64,000 nucleotides of DNA from Channallabes apus (GCA_030522415.1 CM060107.1:23254571-23318570); one strand, 5' to 3'. Positions 44,925-55,984 are shown, counted from the first letter of the stretch. The notes: generated from the sequence alone by a model not told the origin. Made by a program: numbers and translations.

Positions 44925-45656
44925 AATGGTCTGGCATTATCTTGTTGAAAAATGCAGGGTCTTCCCTGAAAGAGATGACGTCTGGATGGGAGCATATGTT
45001 GTTCTAGAACCTGAATATATTTTTCTGCATTGATGGTGCCTTTCCAGACATGCAAGCTGCCCATGCCACACGCACTCATGCAATACCATCAGAGATGCAG
45101 GCTTCTGAACTGAGCGTTGATAACAACTTGGGTTGTCCTTGTCCTCTTTGGTCCGGATGACATGGCGTCCCACATTTCCAACAAGAACTTCGAATCGTGA
45201 CTCGTCTGACCACAGAACAGTCTTCCATTTTGCCACACTCCATTTTAAATGATCCCTGGCCCACCTGTGCTTGTGGATCTTGCTTAGAAATGGCTTCTTC
45301 TTTGCACTGTAGAGTTTCAGCTGGCAACGGCGGATGGCACGGTGGATTGTGTTCACTGACAATGGTTTCTGGAAGTATTCCTGAGCCCATTCTGTGATTT
45401 CCTTTACAGTAGCATTCCTGTTTGTGGTGCAGTGTCGTTTAAGGGCCCGGAGATCACGGGCATCCAGTATGGTTTTACGCCCTTGACCCTTACGCACAGA
45501 GATTGTTCCAGATTCTCTGAATCTTTGGATGATATTATGCACAGTTGATGATGATAACTGCAAAGTCTTTGCAATTTTTCGCTGTGTAACACCTTTCTGA
45601 TATTGCTCCACTATCTTTCTGCGCAACATTGTGGGAATTGGTGATCCTCTACCCAT
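44925..45656 (-). pseudogene. Tc1 transposase lacking its C terminus
   Basis: The ATG at 45654-45656 begins MGRGSPIPTMLRRKIVEQYQ. HTH: TQRKIAKTLQLSSSTVHNII. A basic hook KGQGRKTI follows, then a second DNA-binding region (LKRHCTTNRNATVKEITEWA). The catalytic domain opens at VLWSDESRFEVL with the first Asp. The frame is open to about 45080, where one frameshift moves VWGCMSACGMGSLHVWKG into another frame. That frame reads CIFQQDNARP (second Asp) and then ends at the SINE junction. The catalytic Glu and the C terminus are gone. Among the Tc1 copies here, this one has the longest intact N-terminal frame. Confidence 0.93.
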
Positions 45657-45815
45657 CTTGGCTTCTGAGAGACACTGCCACTCTGAGAAGCTCTTTTTAT
45701 ACCCAATCATGTTGCCAATTAACCTAATTACTGTTAATTGGTCTTCCAGCTCTTCGTTATGCTCAAATTTACTTTTTCCAGCCTCTTATTGCTACTTGTC
45801 CCAACTTTTTTGGGA
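44925..45815 (-). mobile_element. Truncated Tc1 element, minus strand
   Basis: The outer end on the plus strand is CCCAACTTTTTTGGGATTAT near 45798-45817. The leader (45657-45790) contains a TATA-like GGGTATAAAAAG on the minus strand. The transposase runs from 45656 down to 44925, where a SINE remnant replaces the rest. Confidence 0.9.
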
Positions 45816-47547
45816 TTATATTTATATATAATATTCATAATATAAAAAAATTAATCAAATCATGAATTAAATTGTAAATTTTCTTAGAGGTCAAGTGCCG
45901 TACAGTATAAATAATTTTACTGTTAAACTAGTTGAAGTGCTATGCTGAAATAGGAAACATGGAACTTCATCTGGCTAATTTCATTTTTCATTTCTTTCAT
46001 TATTTTATGATTTTACGTCTTGACAGATAAATTGTTGCTTTAGCATATTGTTTATTCTTTTTATTAATTAATTTATTTCTGTGGTATTCAGGATGGTTAC
46101 TCAGTGATTCAGTCATTGAGTAACTTGATAGTTTATAAGTAAGTTGGTACTGTACTGTGCAACATGATCTTATGTTTTAGTTTGTTTTATGAGAGCTACT
46201 GTATAATGCCTGCTTAAATAAACAAATTACCATCAGACTGCTTTATTAGCACCATTTACTCATTTTAATGCATTTAAATGTGAATAGTGTATTGTTATTT
46301 GGCACTAACAAATTTAAAACAATATAACTAGAATGCACTGTACATATAGTAATGTACATACAGTGAATTACAGTGAGTACACTTAAATATTCATTACAAT
46401 AGTACACTTTAAATATTAATTACAACAACAACCTGGCTCCTCCACTGCGAGTAAATTTACAAGGTGCTTTTTATAGTCTATTCTCTGAGGGTATTCAATC
46501 TTAAATGCAATAAGAAAGTGTACTGCCAGTTTTTTTTCCAGTCAAAAAGGAAACATGGCTAAGAGTTGTTTGAATAAAGTTGCCTGAAGTAGAAGAGATG
46601 CTTATTGTAGATATGATTGAAAATTCCTGCCCTAAATAATATCCAGATTACCTTGCTTCTTTATTTAATTACCAAAGCTAATCCAATTTAAAAATATCTG
46701 CTTACAGTATGTACAACTTAATAGTAAATTCCATAACATCCCCAATCTGCAATTTTTCTTCTTTGCTGTTCTTGCCAATATAAATTTCGCCAGCATTAGG
46801 CACTTAACCAGGGGATAGACATTTCTAATTAAAATGTGAGCATGGGAATGGGAAATATTGCCATTTTCACCCACTCAAAAACTGTGGGTGGAATACTGCA
46901 CATTTTAAATGTTTTTATTTTATATGGGTTTATTCAAAACCGAGAACTGAGCTTCCTTGAACTGCAAAAGGCATGCAAAAAATAAACCAAAACGTGGGCT
47001 GAAAACTTGAAATAACAAATTTAGCACAGAGAAACCTTGCGTAAGCATTCTGATCTCCTGCCTCCTTTTTGTTTCCTGTAGCCACATTAAACTACCCTGT
47101 TCAAAAGAGGGAAAACTTTTAATGGTGTCTCCAGACTTCCACACCATTACTTTTAGCCAATCATTGACTCACTGATCACGATTTAGTATCTTATAATATT
47201 CTGCTCTTTTCAGACAGAAAAAAAGAAATTGAGCAAAAAGCTCAAAAGCACTCAAATGCATAAAAATAGAATAAGCACCATTGCATTCATTATTAGTTAA
47301 TTTGCTACTTATACCACAACTTGGCAGGAATGCCCTAGGAAAAGGTAAGGGTATAGTCTTGCCTCCCTTGACATGGAGATGCCACACTTTTTTTTTTGAA
47401 AAGTTAAGAAAAAGCCTGGTGAGGATGGGGTCAAAACAAGACACAGGAAGAATTTAATAGGGACGATATAAACTTGATATATGCACATTGTTCAATTTTA
47501 TCCCCGACTTCTGCTGTGTTCTCCTTTTATTTTTAGGCATGGGAATG
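45816..47547. other. Gene-free stretch
   Basis: No supported gene or recognised repeat. Confidence 0.5.
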
Positions 47548-47703
47548 TCATGGGCTCGGTTTCTCGAAAGCTTCTTATCGCTACTGTATGGAGTTCTTAA
47601 GTTGTACCTTATCCTCTCTCTTAACGTTATGGCGCATTTCCCGAAACGTTCGTACACTGAGTATCTCTTAGCTAAGTCACACGTTCGTAAGGTTGGTCTG
47701 GAC

Positions 47704-49081
47704 CAGTGTTTCTCAAACTTTTTCTGTCATTCCCCACTTAAGGGGGTGAGCGAATTTTCAAGCCCCACTTGTCAACAAAATAATAATGAAATCGGCCAAG
47801 TTTACTGTTTATTGAAATATCAATTCCTAAACCAATACGATCAAACAACACCAAGTTCAAAACAGATAAAATACACGTGCAATTGTTATACAAGGCTGAC
47901 GTTGTCACTTATCTTTGCATAATTGACCCCATGTTTATTAGCTGCTCAGCAATCGTTTGTAGTTTTTTTTGCACTGGCCAATTCTGTATGCAACTTTGAA
48001 TGAAGCCATTTGTGCTTTGCTGTCCAGTGATTCAGATGTTACCATGCGATTCTCCTGCTGTCTGTATTCTACCAGCTTTCTTTCAAAGACGTCCAGTGGT
48101 TTATTAACGTGACTGGAGTGTGTTGTCTCTAAGTGTCTTCCTAATTTGTTGGGTCTCATGCGGTCTGCTGCCAGCAGTTTAAGACACAAAACACACACGG
48201 GTCTCTCTTCTGCCCCCACCATCACCACCATGAATCCAAGCTGAAGATAGGCTTCATTAGGGGTGGGTGATATAACCAAAATCTTCTATCACGGTAGAAG
48301 CAATTTTCTACCTCAATAACGATATATATCACAATATAGCAATCTGTATCTGAAAATGCATAAATAAAAATTCAAACACAAAGAAACTGTTTTACATAAT
48401 GTAATTTTTTAATGTAATTTTATTTAAACTGTGGATTGCTGAGGTTTGCCGCATTTTTTTACTTTGGCCATATTCGATTTGTATTTCAGATGATAGAAAA
48501 GGTTTGATGTGTTTCCACCACTTGTTAAAACAGTGCACTTGTGTACCTTACAAATCACGTTCATCTCATTCGTATCACTTTTCTTCTACACAAACCAATT
48601 CCACAACACAGACGAGGCACCTTTTTTCTTTACAATCTCCTCGTTGTTGGTTTTGTCACATGTAAGTCAACTCACTGCTGCAGCGTCTTCTTCCATTGTC
48701 GAAGTGTATGTGAAGCCAAACACATTAAAAGTGGGACGAAACCGCGGCACCCGATTGAACCGAATATCTGCGCAAATACAGCGCAGCGCGACTATCTGGA
48801 TAGCGCAGTGATGATCTGGTTTATTCGCGCAGCCCGGTGGATCGCGCAGCGCCGCTCGAATCACAAACCTGCGCGACTCAGTTTATTTAAAATGTCAGGA
48901 CTGTTTAATATTGTTTCCGCCTTGCCATGCCTGGTTTGTACGTGCGCATCCCAGCGGAGTAAAATGTATTTTGATGAATTAGAATAGGTACTTTCCTGTT
49001 TTTCCTCCCGTTCATTGCGCCCCACCTGTCATGTCTGTATTCCCCACTAGTGGGGCGCGCCCCACAGTTTGAGAACCACTG
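47704..49081. mobile_element. hAT element with exact 8-bp duplication
   Basis: The ends CAGTGTTTCTCAAACTT and CAGTTTGAGAACCACTG are inverted repeats. GTCTGGAC lies directly outside both (47696-47703 and 49082-49089). It is 1,378 bp and holds a transposase N-terminal fragment on the minus strand. From about 48258 (TAGGGGTGGGTGATATAACC) the sequence looks like a terminus of a second hAT-like repeat inserted within it. The far end of that repeat was not located. The block 48720-48890 is unusually CpG-rich. Confidence 0.9.
47938..48279 (-). pseudogene. hAT transposase N-terminal fragment with BED-type finger
   Basis: The minus-strand frame reads EERPVCVLCLKLLAADRMRP, NKLGRHLETTHSSHVNKPLD and VFERKLVEYRQQENRM. 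This Cys-x2-Cys ... His-x4-His pattern, followed by a K-rich linker and ASFKVAYRIGQCKK, is characteristic of the ZBED5/FAM200-like branch of hAT transposases. It stops after about 110 residues. The RNase H-fold catalytic domain and dimerisation region are absent, so only a DNA-binding relic remains. The residues before GFMVVMV are probably outside the original coding region. Confidence 0.82.
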
Positions 49082-49417
49082 GTCTGGACCAACCTTAACT
49101 CATTCTTAGCGTAGTTTCCGCTCAAGATGCTAGTCGCCGCCACTGAGCAGCAGTCTTTATAAATCAGCGGTGTATGCAAACACATTATGGCACGTTATCA
49201 AAGTCGTATTAATGATGGAATATACTGTAGGCCTGTTTAAGAATTTAATTTTATTTGATATCAGAACTAATAGAGCGACTTTTAATTAGCCTATTTCATA
49301 ATGTGACGAATGCATTAAAATTGGCAATCACTATTAATATTAAACAGGTGGCGAACAATTTGGGAGCGATACAGCGTGGTGTTGTGTTAAACTGAAGACG
49401 GCGCCGTTCGCGGAGCC

Positions 49418-49600
49418 GTGTGGTTCATGTCAATTTTTCCTTTAGGCAAAACTTCAGCCCTTTTCATATTTTGCCTGAGGTGGCTATTTAAAAAAAGGTT
49501 TCGCCTTCCAAGGGAACAGATTATGGAGCTTCTTGACCTGCTCAGATCTGCACTTGTCCAGCTGCTCGCTGCTTTTTGTTTCAAATGTTTCATTGATCAT
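49418..49600 (+). pseudogene. Possible Harbinger transposase N-terminal relic
   Basis: The frame contains KKRFRLPREQIMELLDLLRS, which resembles the segment before the catalytic domain in HARBI1-like proteins. It degenerates after about 30 residues and there is no downstream DDE domain. The match rests on a short motif, so this is a weak call. Confidence 0.4.
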
Positions 49601-49665
49601 CAGCTATCATTCATGACTGGATGGACTTTTCTTTTAACATGTTTTATTTTATGATGAAATTTGAT

Positions 49666-50002
49666 GGCGGCACGGTGGTGTAGTGGTTAGCACCGTCGCC
49701 TTGCACCTCCAGGGTCCGGGTTCGATTCCCGGCCAGGCTCGATTCCCATCTCTGTGTGCATGGAGTTTGCATGTTCTCCCCGTGCTTGGTGGGTTTCCTC
49801 CGGGTACTCCGGTTTCCTTCCAAAGACATGCAGATTAGGCTAATTGGCGTTCCTAAATTGACCATAGTGTGTGAATGAGTGTGTGTGTGCTCTGCGATGG
49901 ATTGGCACACTGTCCAGGGTGTGCCCTGAGTCTCCTGGGATAGGCTCCAGGTCCCCGCGACCCTAAATACAGGATAAAGCGGTATAGAAGATGAATGATT
50001 GA
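49666..50002 (+). mobile_element. DANA/Mermaid-like SINE
   Basis: Complete head (GGCGGCACGGTGGTGTAGTG), B box and body, with a small deletion between CCGGTTTCCTTC and CAAAGACATGC. ATGAAATTTGAT flanks it (49654-49665 and 50003-50014). Confidence 0.95.
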
Positions 50003-50136
50003 ATGAAATTTGATTTAGTTAAATGAGAAAATAAACTTGGGAGTTTCAAATCCCACATCCATTTATATTTCTGAGTGATCGTAATGTGTAATACACCTAC
50101 AGTATGCGGTTTGACTCGCTGTGAGATGCTGTGTTA

Positions 50137-50427
50137 TACCCCTATCTCACTTGCGCGGTCTCGCGCTGTGGCCATAAGTACAGTAGGGTTCATCATGATT
50201 CAGCATGAGTTTTTGCGCTGTGATTATGTTTCCATCTTTCTACGTGACAAATTAAACGTTGAATTTTTTAAACATTCGTTAAAACATGTTGAATTTTTTT
50301 TGGGGGCCTCGCGGAAGTTTGCGGACCTTGGTGAACTTCGCGGAACGTCAGCGGGCAATCGCGGCAACTCACGGTGCCCAACACCGCAGCTCACCGTGAG
50401 TCAAAACGCATAGGTGAGATAGGGGTA
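50137..50427. mobile_element. Small TTA-flanked MITE
   Basis: The ends TACCCCTATCTCAC and GTGAGATAGGGGTA are perfect 14-bp inverted repeats. TTA flanks both sides (50134-50136 and 50428-50430), suggesting the PIF/Harbinger class. The 291-bp interior has many CG steps and an internal stem ACTCACGGTG/CACCGTGAGT (near 50367-50402). A second, similar end (GTGAGTTAGGGGTA, 50457-50470) follows within 45 bp. Confidence 0.85.
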
Positions 50428-50749
50428 TTACAGCCACCTATGCGAAACCGCGTAGGTGAGTTAGGGGTAATAAACCTCCACTCTGTCATCTCATCATATT
50501 CATTCCATAAGTGCGCTATACAACCCCAACAACTGACGTTTCACATTCCTGAGCAACCAATGTCAGCTAATTCAGGACCATCACTGCAGACAGCGCCTTG
50601 TAACGTCGGACGTACTGTAAGAGGAAGCGACTTAGGAAGACTCCTAAGAGACAGTTCGACACTTAGAAAAGTAATCACTTAACGTAAGATATATCTTAAG
50701 AGTCTTCTTAGCGCACGAATAGTGTGCGTTATCGAGAAACCGGGCCCTG

Positions 50750-52486
50750 GTTTTTATCAGGGTGTGACAGAGGCCTTAGATCTTAATGAAGATAAGCAAC
50801 ATACAGTAAGATTAAGACTCATGAATATCATGAAGAGCATTTGAACAGCTGTTCACTTATCTTTTATCAAGAGTGAAACCGTAGGAGATTTTAAAGCTAA
50901 ATATTATTTTCAAAGTCTATTTTATTGCTTAGTTCGCTCAATATAGAAGATAACTCATTACATTATTTACAACATTACACATTTGTGCTGTTCATGCTCA
51001 AGGTCTCGTGCAATTGTGGATTTGTACTGAGGTACTATATTAATCTTTCTCTCTCTCAATCTGTATTAATCTCCCTCTATTTTTCCTAAAACATTCAAGA
51101 AAACTAAATGGAACAGAAAATTTGGACTCCAAAATAAAACACTTACCTTCCTCATCAAATTGATTTATTGTAGGCTTATATAATATTTTTTAGCCAGAGT
51201 TAAGGAGGTACTCTTGATTATGAGGTTTAAAAAAAAGCCCTGCATTTAGTATTTTTTTCTTTTCTAAGCTTCTTCTGTACTTTTTTTATTCTCCAATCAT
51301 GCACGTACTATGAGTATCTGAAAATAAAACACACTCACTCATTTATCATTTTCTATCTCATGTACTAATGAATTTTCAGTGCAATGTTTTCTGATAGTTG
51401 GCTCCAGCAAAATGCCACAGAGACAGCTCCATGGATTAGGATGTCACATGGCTGTACCTTTAAGGTCATTGTGAGGAAAGAAATGTTAACATCACTCTGA
51501 GGGAAGCACATGGAAAGCAAAATGAGGGAAAGAAAGAAAAAGTTGCCATATGTAGTCAGGAGCTCATCTGAGCGTACAAGCTGTTCCAGTTGATGAGATG
51601 AATTGCGAAGGTGGCACTCCACCAGATTTCACACACATTGGTCTGGTTTGCGACTGGCAGGTCACCGTTCATTGCATATCAATGAGGAAGCAGAAGAAGC
51701 ATAACCCTTAGTTTCATTCATTACAAAAAAGGAAAGAAAATAAAGAACAAAACAGAAACAAAGACATAAGCTCACATTATTATGCATGCTTATAAAGTAC
51801 ATACGCAGGGAGAAAACACACTTTATCAAGTATCCTATTCACACAATGCTGACAAAACACTGTGAGTGGGAGAGAGAGAACTATGTCCGGGCTTTAAAGT
51901 TAGGATGTGTGTGGAAGCTAAAGTGACAAGCTTTGTGTCCTAATTTTATTTGTATTTGTTTTTACAGTATGCGCCAAAATATACAGTCCTGACACATGCA
52001 CATCTCGGATACCTACCTGCATTTGTTAATGGCTCATAGCTCCAGCCGTACATGTGCCCTGTGGTGAAAAGGAAGTTGTGTTGTACATTTGTTTTTAGAA
52101 ATGAGTCTCGCGACAGAGAGAAAAGTATTCATGATTGAGTATTATTTTCCAATCATACAATAGTCGTCGTGAATTGGGTGAGGAGTGAGGAGAAATAAAT
52201 TCAGATGACAACAAGGTAATATTGTTCATCTTTTTATTTCAGTAACGTATATTTTTGATGCATACTGTATATTATGAGGTTCAGTTTTTATTTTTAACCA
52301 GTTGTCTTACAGCATGTATGGTATTACAACATATTTGCTCATTACATATTATACTAGATGCAGTCCCTGGTCCACTAAGGCTGAAATGCTCTTATGTATT
52401 CAGATCTTGGATGTTCATCTGTTCCTTTATTGACCACTCAATTCCCAAGGCCAATAACCGCTTGCGTATTCTAAATTCAGAGGAGA

Positions 52487-52488
<2 letters not shown>
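50750..52488. other. Gene-free stretch
   Basis: No supported gene. AT-rich with short homopolymers. Confidence 0.5.

Positions 52489-52565
<77 letters not shown>
52489..52565. repeat. (GT)n, about 38 units
   Basis: Uninterrupted GT tract. Confidence 0.97.
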
Positions 52566-52567
<2 letters not shown>

Positions 52568-53432
52568 TGCTTTATCTGTATCAGGGTACATTTTTGCTAG
52601 CAGAACAAACACAGAACCAGAGCTGAATTTTAATGCAAATATTGATTTCTTCTGGGCTGACTACTAGTTGTTATAAGGTCCTGGGTTGAACATATTAGGA
52701 ATGCCTGTTTATATCAATTGTAAATGAGGCACATAATTCATTCAGCTCAGTTTACATTCATAAACAAGCAAAGAAAGAAAAAGGAAAAATAAAAAGCAGG
52801 ATGAAACCAAGGAAAAAGAGCAAAGAAAAAGCTATTAATAAACTGGCAGACAGTTTGGAAAGCTCCCAGATGGCAGCAGTGTGATGGCACCATTGAGTGT
52901 TGCTCTGATGGAAAGTGGTGGGTTTGGTGTTGATACAGTAAGAAGTGTTTCTGATGGTGTCATGTCTCACTGGCCCTCTCCTCAGACCTACAGGCTATTC
53001 ACGGTTCTGAACAGGAGGTCAATCAGATAAAGAATGTACATTAGCCATGACTCCTGTTGCTTAACTACCCTGCAGCCAGTGCCAGAATTACAGGTTCAGG
53101 AATACACAAGGCCAAGATTGTTCATTACAACGATGTTCACTGTACAACGATGTATGCTAAACTTAATTTTCCCAGTTGCCTATTGATTTACTGTTATTTA
53201 ACATGTTTATACACAAGAACACACAAGTGTGTGTGTGTGTGTGTGTGTATATGTGAGGCTTGAAGCAGAGGTTAGATTTATGTAAGCATGCACTGAATAT
53301 GAATATATATTTAGGCAAAGGTTGGTTATGTTCAATATTAATAACAAAACAAAAGACAATCTTAAAGCTACAAGATACAAAGACATCTTAGAAAAGAGGT
53401 GCTTTTAAATGTGTGCCAGTAGTTTGGAGAAG
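52566..53432. other. Gene-free stretch with a short (GT)n
   Basis: Nothing supported except a GT tract at 53227-53248. Confidence 0.5.
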
Positions 53433-53726
53433 AGGTGGCACCGTGGCATAGTGGTTAGCAGTGTGGTTTGATTCCCTGCTCGGGTCTGAACGCCTGGAGT
53501 TTGCATGTTCTCCTCGTGCTTTGTAGTTTTCCTCCGCGTACTCCTGTTTCCTCCCACAGTCCAAAGACATGTATTGGAAGACTAATTGTTGTTTCCAATT
53601 TGCCCATAATGTGTGAATGAGTGTGAGCATGTGTGTGCTAATGTGCCCTTGCACCCTGCCCAGGGTGTACCACGCCCCGTGACCCTGTACAGAATAAGCA
53701 GTATACAGAACGAGTAAGAGACAGTG
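53433..53726 (+). mobile_element. Diverged DANA/Mermaid-like SINE
   Basis: Head GGTGGCACCGTGGCATAGTG; the B box region is shortened (GTTTGATTCCC). The body has GGAGTTTGCATGTTCTCCTC, CCCACAGTCCAAAGACATGT and GCCCAGGGTGTACCACGCC. There are more mismatches and deletions than in the 40847 copy. AGTTTGG occurs on both sides (53421-53427 and 53727-53733), a weak target-duplication candidate. Confidence 0.85.
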
Positions 53727-53733
53727 AGTTTGG

Positions 53734-54398
53734 CTAAGGCCTTGATATAGATGAGATGGTCAGGTGTTCACATACTTTTAGCCACAGAGCGTAGTTTTCA
53801 CCAAACCTTTTGTCTGCTCTTTGATAAACATTAATTTCTCACATCAGACCTCAGATATTTTCAAATAATACAAAACAAATCATTTCAGAACCATGAAAAG
53901 ATTACTAATAAAACAACAGTAATTTAATATTACTAGTATCAGCTAGTTAATGTGACACCTCAATGGCATACAGTATAGCCTAGACATAGTGTGTTTTTCC
54001 AATTTTGCTTTCCAAGGTTACTAGGCAAATACAGTCTCCAAAGAGTAAGGCTGCAGCTAATTTAAACATGCTTCATTAACAATGCAAATGAATGCTAAAA
54101 TATAAATATATTTCTTTCAACATGTTCCTTCCTCAAAGGAGAAGTATACTTGAATGTCAGGAAAGCACAGCTTTTGGACTTCTCTGTAAACTTTTTTGTT
54201 GTTTCACTTCATCACCCGAACTTCTGTTATTGAAAAGACATTGCACAAATACAAATGTGCAGCACACTGCAGACTGATCACAGTGTCAGCTAAACTACCG
54301 CTGGCTAATTTAAACATATTGTTTTCGCTGTGTCCTTATTGATGTTTCCTGAGATGGTCAAATTGCTTTTAGGTTGATGCATCACTGTTCCTACTCAC
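53734..54398. other. Intron immediately after the furin exon (minus strand)
   Basis: No second furin exon or transposon was recognised here. The first bases on the minus strand at 54398 are GTGAGTAGG, a strong splice donor. Confidence 0.6.
54393..54398 (-). promoter_or_regulatory. Splice donor of the furin exon
   Basis: GTGAGT immediately after the AAT codon of residue 59, matching the consensus donor. Confidence 0.75.
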
Positions 54399-54575
54399 AT
54401 TGCCATGGTTGATGAAGTTGTGCTTCTGGGCGATGCGCTGGGCCTCCTCCTTGCCCCCATGGATGTGAATGGCCCAGGAATTGGTGTACACAGCTTGGCT
54501 GGATGCAGACTGTACCATAATGCTCAGGAGCAGCAGGCTGATTCTGAGCTGCAGCAGAAGCCAACGGACCTCCAT
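54399..54575 (-). CDS. furin: Furin (proprotein convertase), first coding exon
   Basis: Furin is a Golgi/endosomal subtilisin-like protease that cuts precursor proteins after paired basic residues. This exon encodes its first 59 residues. Residues 1-27 (MEVRWLLLQL, then a Leu-rich core ending VQSASSQ) form a signal peptide. Next comes the start of the inhibitory prodomain: AVYTNSWAIHIHGGKEEAQR and IAQKHNFINHGN. Human furin, as I recall it, also begins MELR and has TNTWAV and KHGFLNLGQ at the same spacing, with the exon boundary after residue 59. PCSK5 and PCSK6 have TNHWAV instead, so furin is favoured within the family. The exon ends in phase 0 at GGCAAT followed by the donor GTGAGT. The only ATG in frame within the exon is at 54573-54575. 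The catalytic exons are not in view. Confidence 0.82.
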
Positions 54576-54669
54576 GAACGTCACTACAGCAGGCCTGAAT
54601 GCTCTATGTGTGCTTCTGAGAAAATCTGTCACTCTGGATTACGTGGGCCAAACAGAACTGTGCCGAGAC
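54576..54669 (-). other. furin: 5'UTR part of the furin exon
   Basis: On the minus strand the sequence runs from GTCTCGGCACAG to TGACGTTC just before the ATG. The upstream in-frame codons contain no ATG, so the initiation site is clear. The 94-nt length assumes the acceptor at 54670 is used. Confidence 0.65.
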
Positions 54670-54692
54670 CTACAGTAGACAAAACAAAGGGC
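54670..54692 (-). promoter_or_regulatory. Splice acceptor of the furin exon
   Basis: The minus strand reads CCCTTTGTTTTGTCTACTGTAG, a pyrimidine-rich tract ending in AG, directly before GTCTCGG. It implies at least one upstream non-coding exon at higher coordinates, which was not identified. Confidence 0.65.
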
Positions 54693-55984
54693 TTAGATTG
54701 AGCCTCATACAAATGGACAAATACAGCCATTTTAGCAGAACAACCCCCAAGATAACCACAAGAACAAAATGACTTCGGAGATAAATATTTTGTTATAAGA
54801 TAGAGACTGAGAAAGCTTGTGTGTGGCCTTAAATTGTTATTTAAACAGCTTTATTTTTCCATCTGTGCTGCATGCAATATCTCTGCAACCAGGATAAAAA
54901 AAAACTCAATCTGTACTAGAGGATAATGAGTATGATGATAATAATGTATTAAATCTTGCACATAGATACCAAGCTTTGCTCGATAATGGGGAAAAAACAT
55001 CTTTCACAGCTTTGATTTCTTCAAGGTGTTTGCCATTTTCAAGAACAGTCAACGATTAACAGCAAGAGATGAGACAATTAAATTAGAAAGTGCTTGCTTG
55101 TCTTTTTCCTAGAATGCATAAATGAAATAGACAATGCAGCATATATGTGAATGTTATCTTTTGACACAATAGGTCTAAACCCGAATTGAGACAGTAGCTG
55201 TAATCAAGTGAAAAACAAAAGAACGGCAGAAAAACTGAGTATAAGATGCTTTGGAATAACTTTGACTGGTTGCTTTGTTATTCAACCAGAGAGAGTTTAA
55301 CCATTTATCATATGAAGATGACTGCTTGGGAGTATTAATCCCATAGCAAAGTAAAATCCAAGATGAGATGTCATGTTAACAGCTTCTTTTTCCTCCTAGA
55401 CAGAAATGAGCTGTATTTAGTATTTCAGACTTGAAAGAGTTTTTCGGTGCCTTCTCTATCCTCTCAAATGTATCTCCTGAATAATAGTTTCTCATTGAGA
55501 AAAATCTGAGAACTTTAAATGGTCTCAAATGTGGCTCATTATGGGGGAAAATTAAGTTATCAACTTTGTCTCCAGTATTGCACCAAGATCATTACCATGG
55601 CGAAATCTCAGAGCTATTTTTATATTTTTGTCTTATGTGTAAATCACTTATCTTTTTGTTTCCCCAATGAAGTGTTTCCCACACATAGAATACACTTGGA
55701 AATTTTGAACTTGGGTTTTTTTGATATGATGTGTAGAACCAAACTTATAATTACTTTTAAAACATATACATTTTACTGCTACCAGAATGACAGTAGAAAA
55801 ATGCAGAACCCTTCAACTTCATACATAATAATGCAAAGAATGGCTAAAATGCTCTGGGGTTTGAGGACTCTTACAAACAGTGTAATCTACACTGACATAC
55901 AGGTAGATAGATAGATAGAGGGGAGGGTTAGCATTGGATCTCATAAATGTGAAATTAATTGAAAATACAATGTTGTGCTGCAGG
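54693..55984. other. Gene-free stretch, presumed furin upstream intron
   Basis: No transposon body or conserved exon recognised. A short GATA repeat lies at 55905-55919. Confidence 0.5.

Larger units (their letters stand above)
47548..50749. mobile_element. Harbinger-like shell element with nested insertions
   Basis: The left end GGGCTCGGTTTCTCGAAAGC and the right end TTATCGAGAAACCGGGCCC form imperfect inverted repeats. Both subterminal regions have repeated TCTTA/TAAGA motifs. A frame at 49418-49600 recalls the N-terminal part of Harbinger transposases. Inside are a hAT (47704-49081), a SINE (49666-50002) and a small TTA-flanked MITE (50137-50427). The flanking duplication was not resolved, so the class is inferred. 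Confidence 0.6.

Noticed and set aside
48509..48987. Plus-strand frames of 100 and 148 codons
   Set aside because: They lie in hAT-internal DNA, overlap each other in different frames and have no recognisable domain.
54405..54701. Plus-strand frames opposite the furin exon
   Set aside because: The minus strand has a signal peptide, family motifs and both splice sites; the plus-strand frames are shadows.
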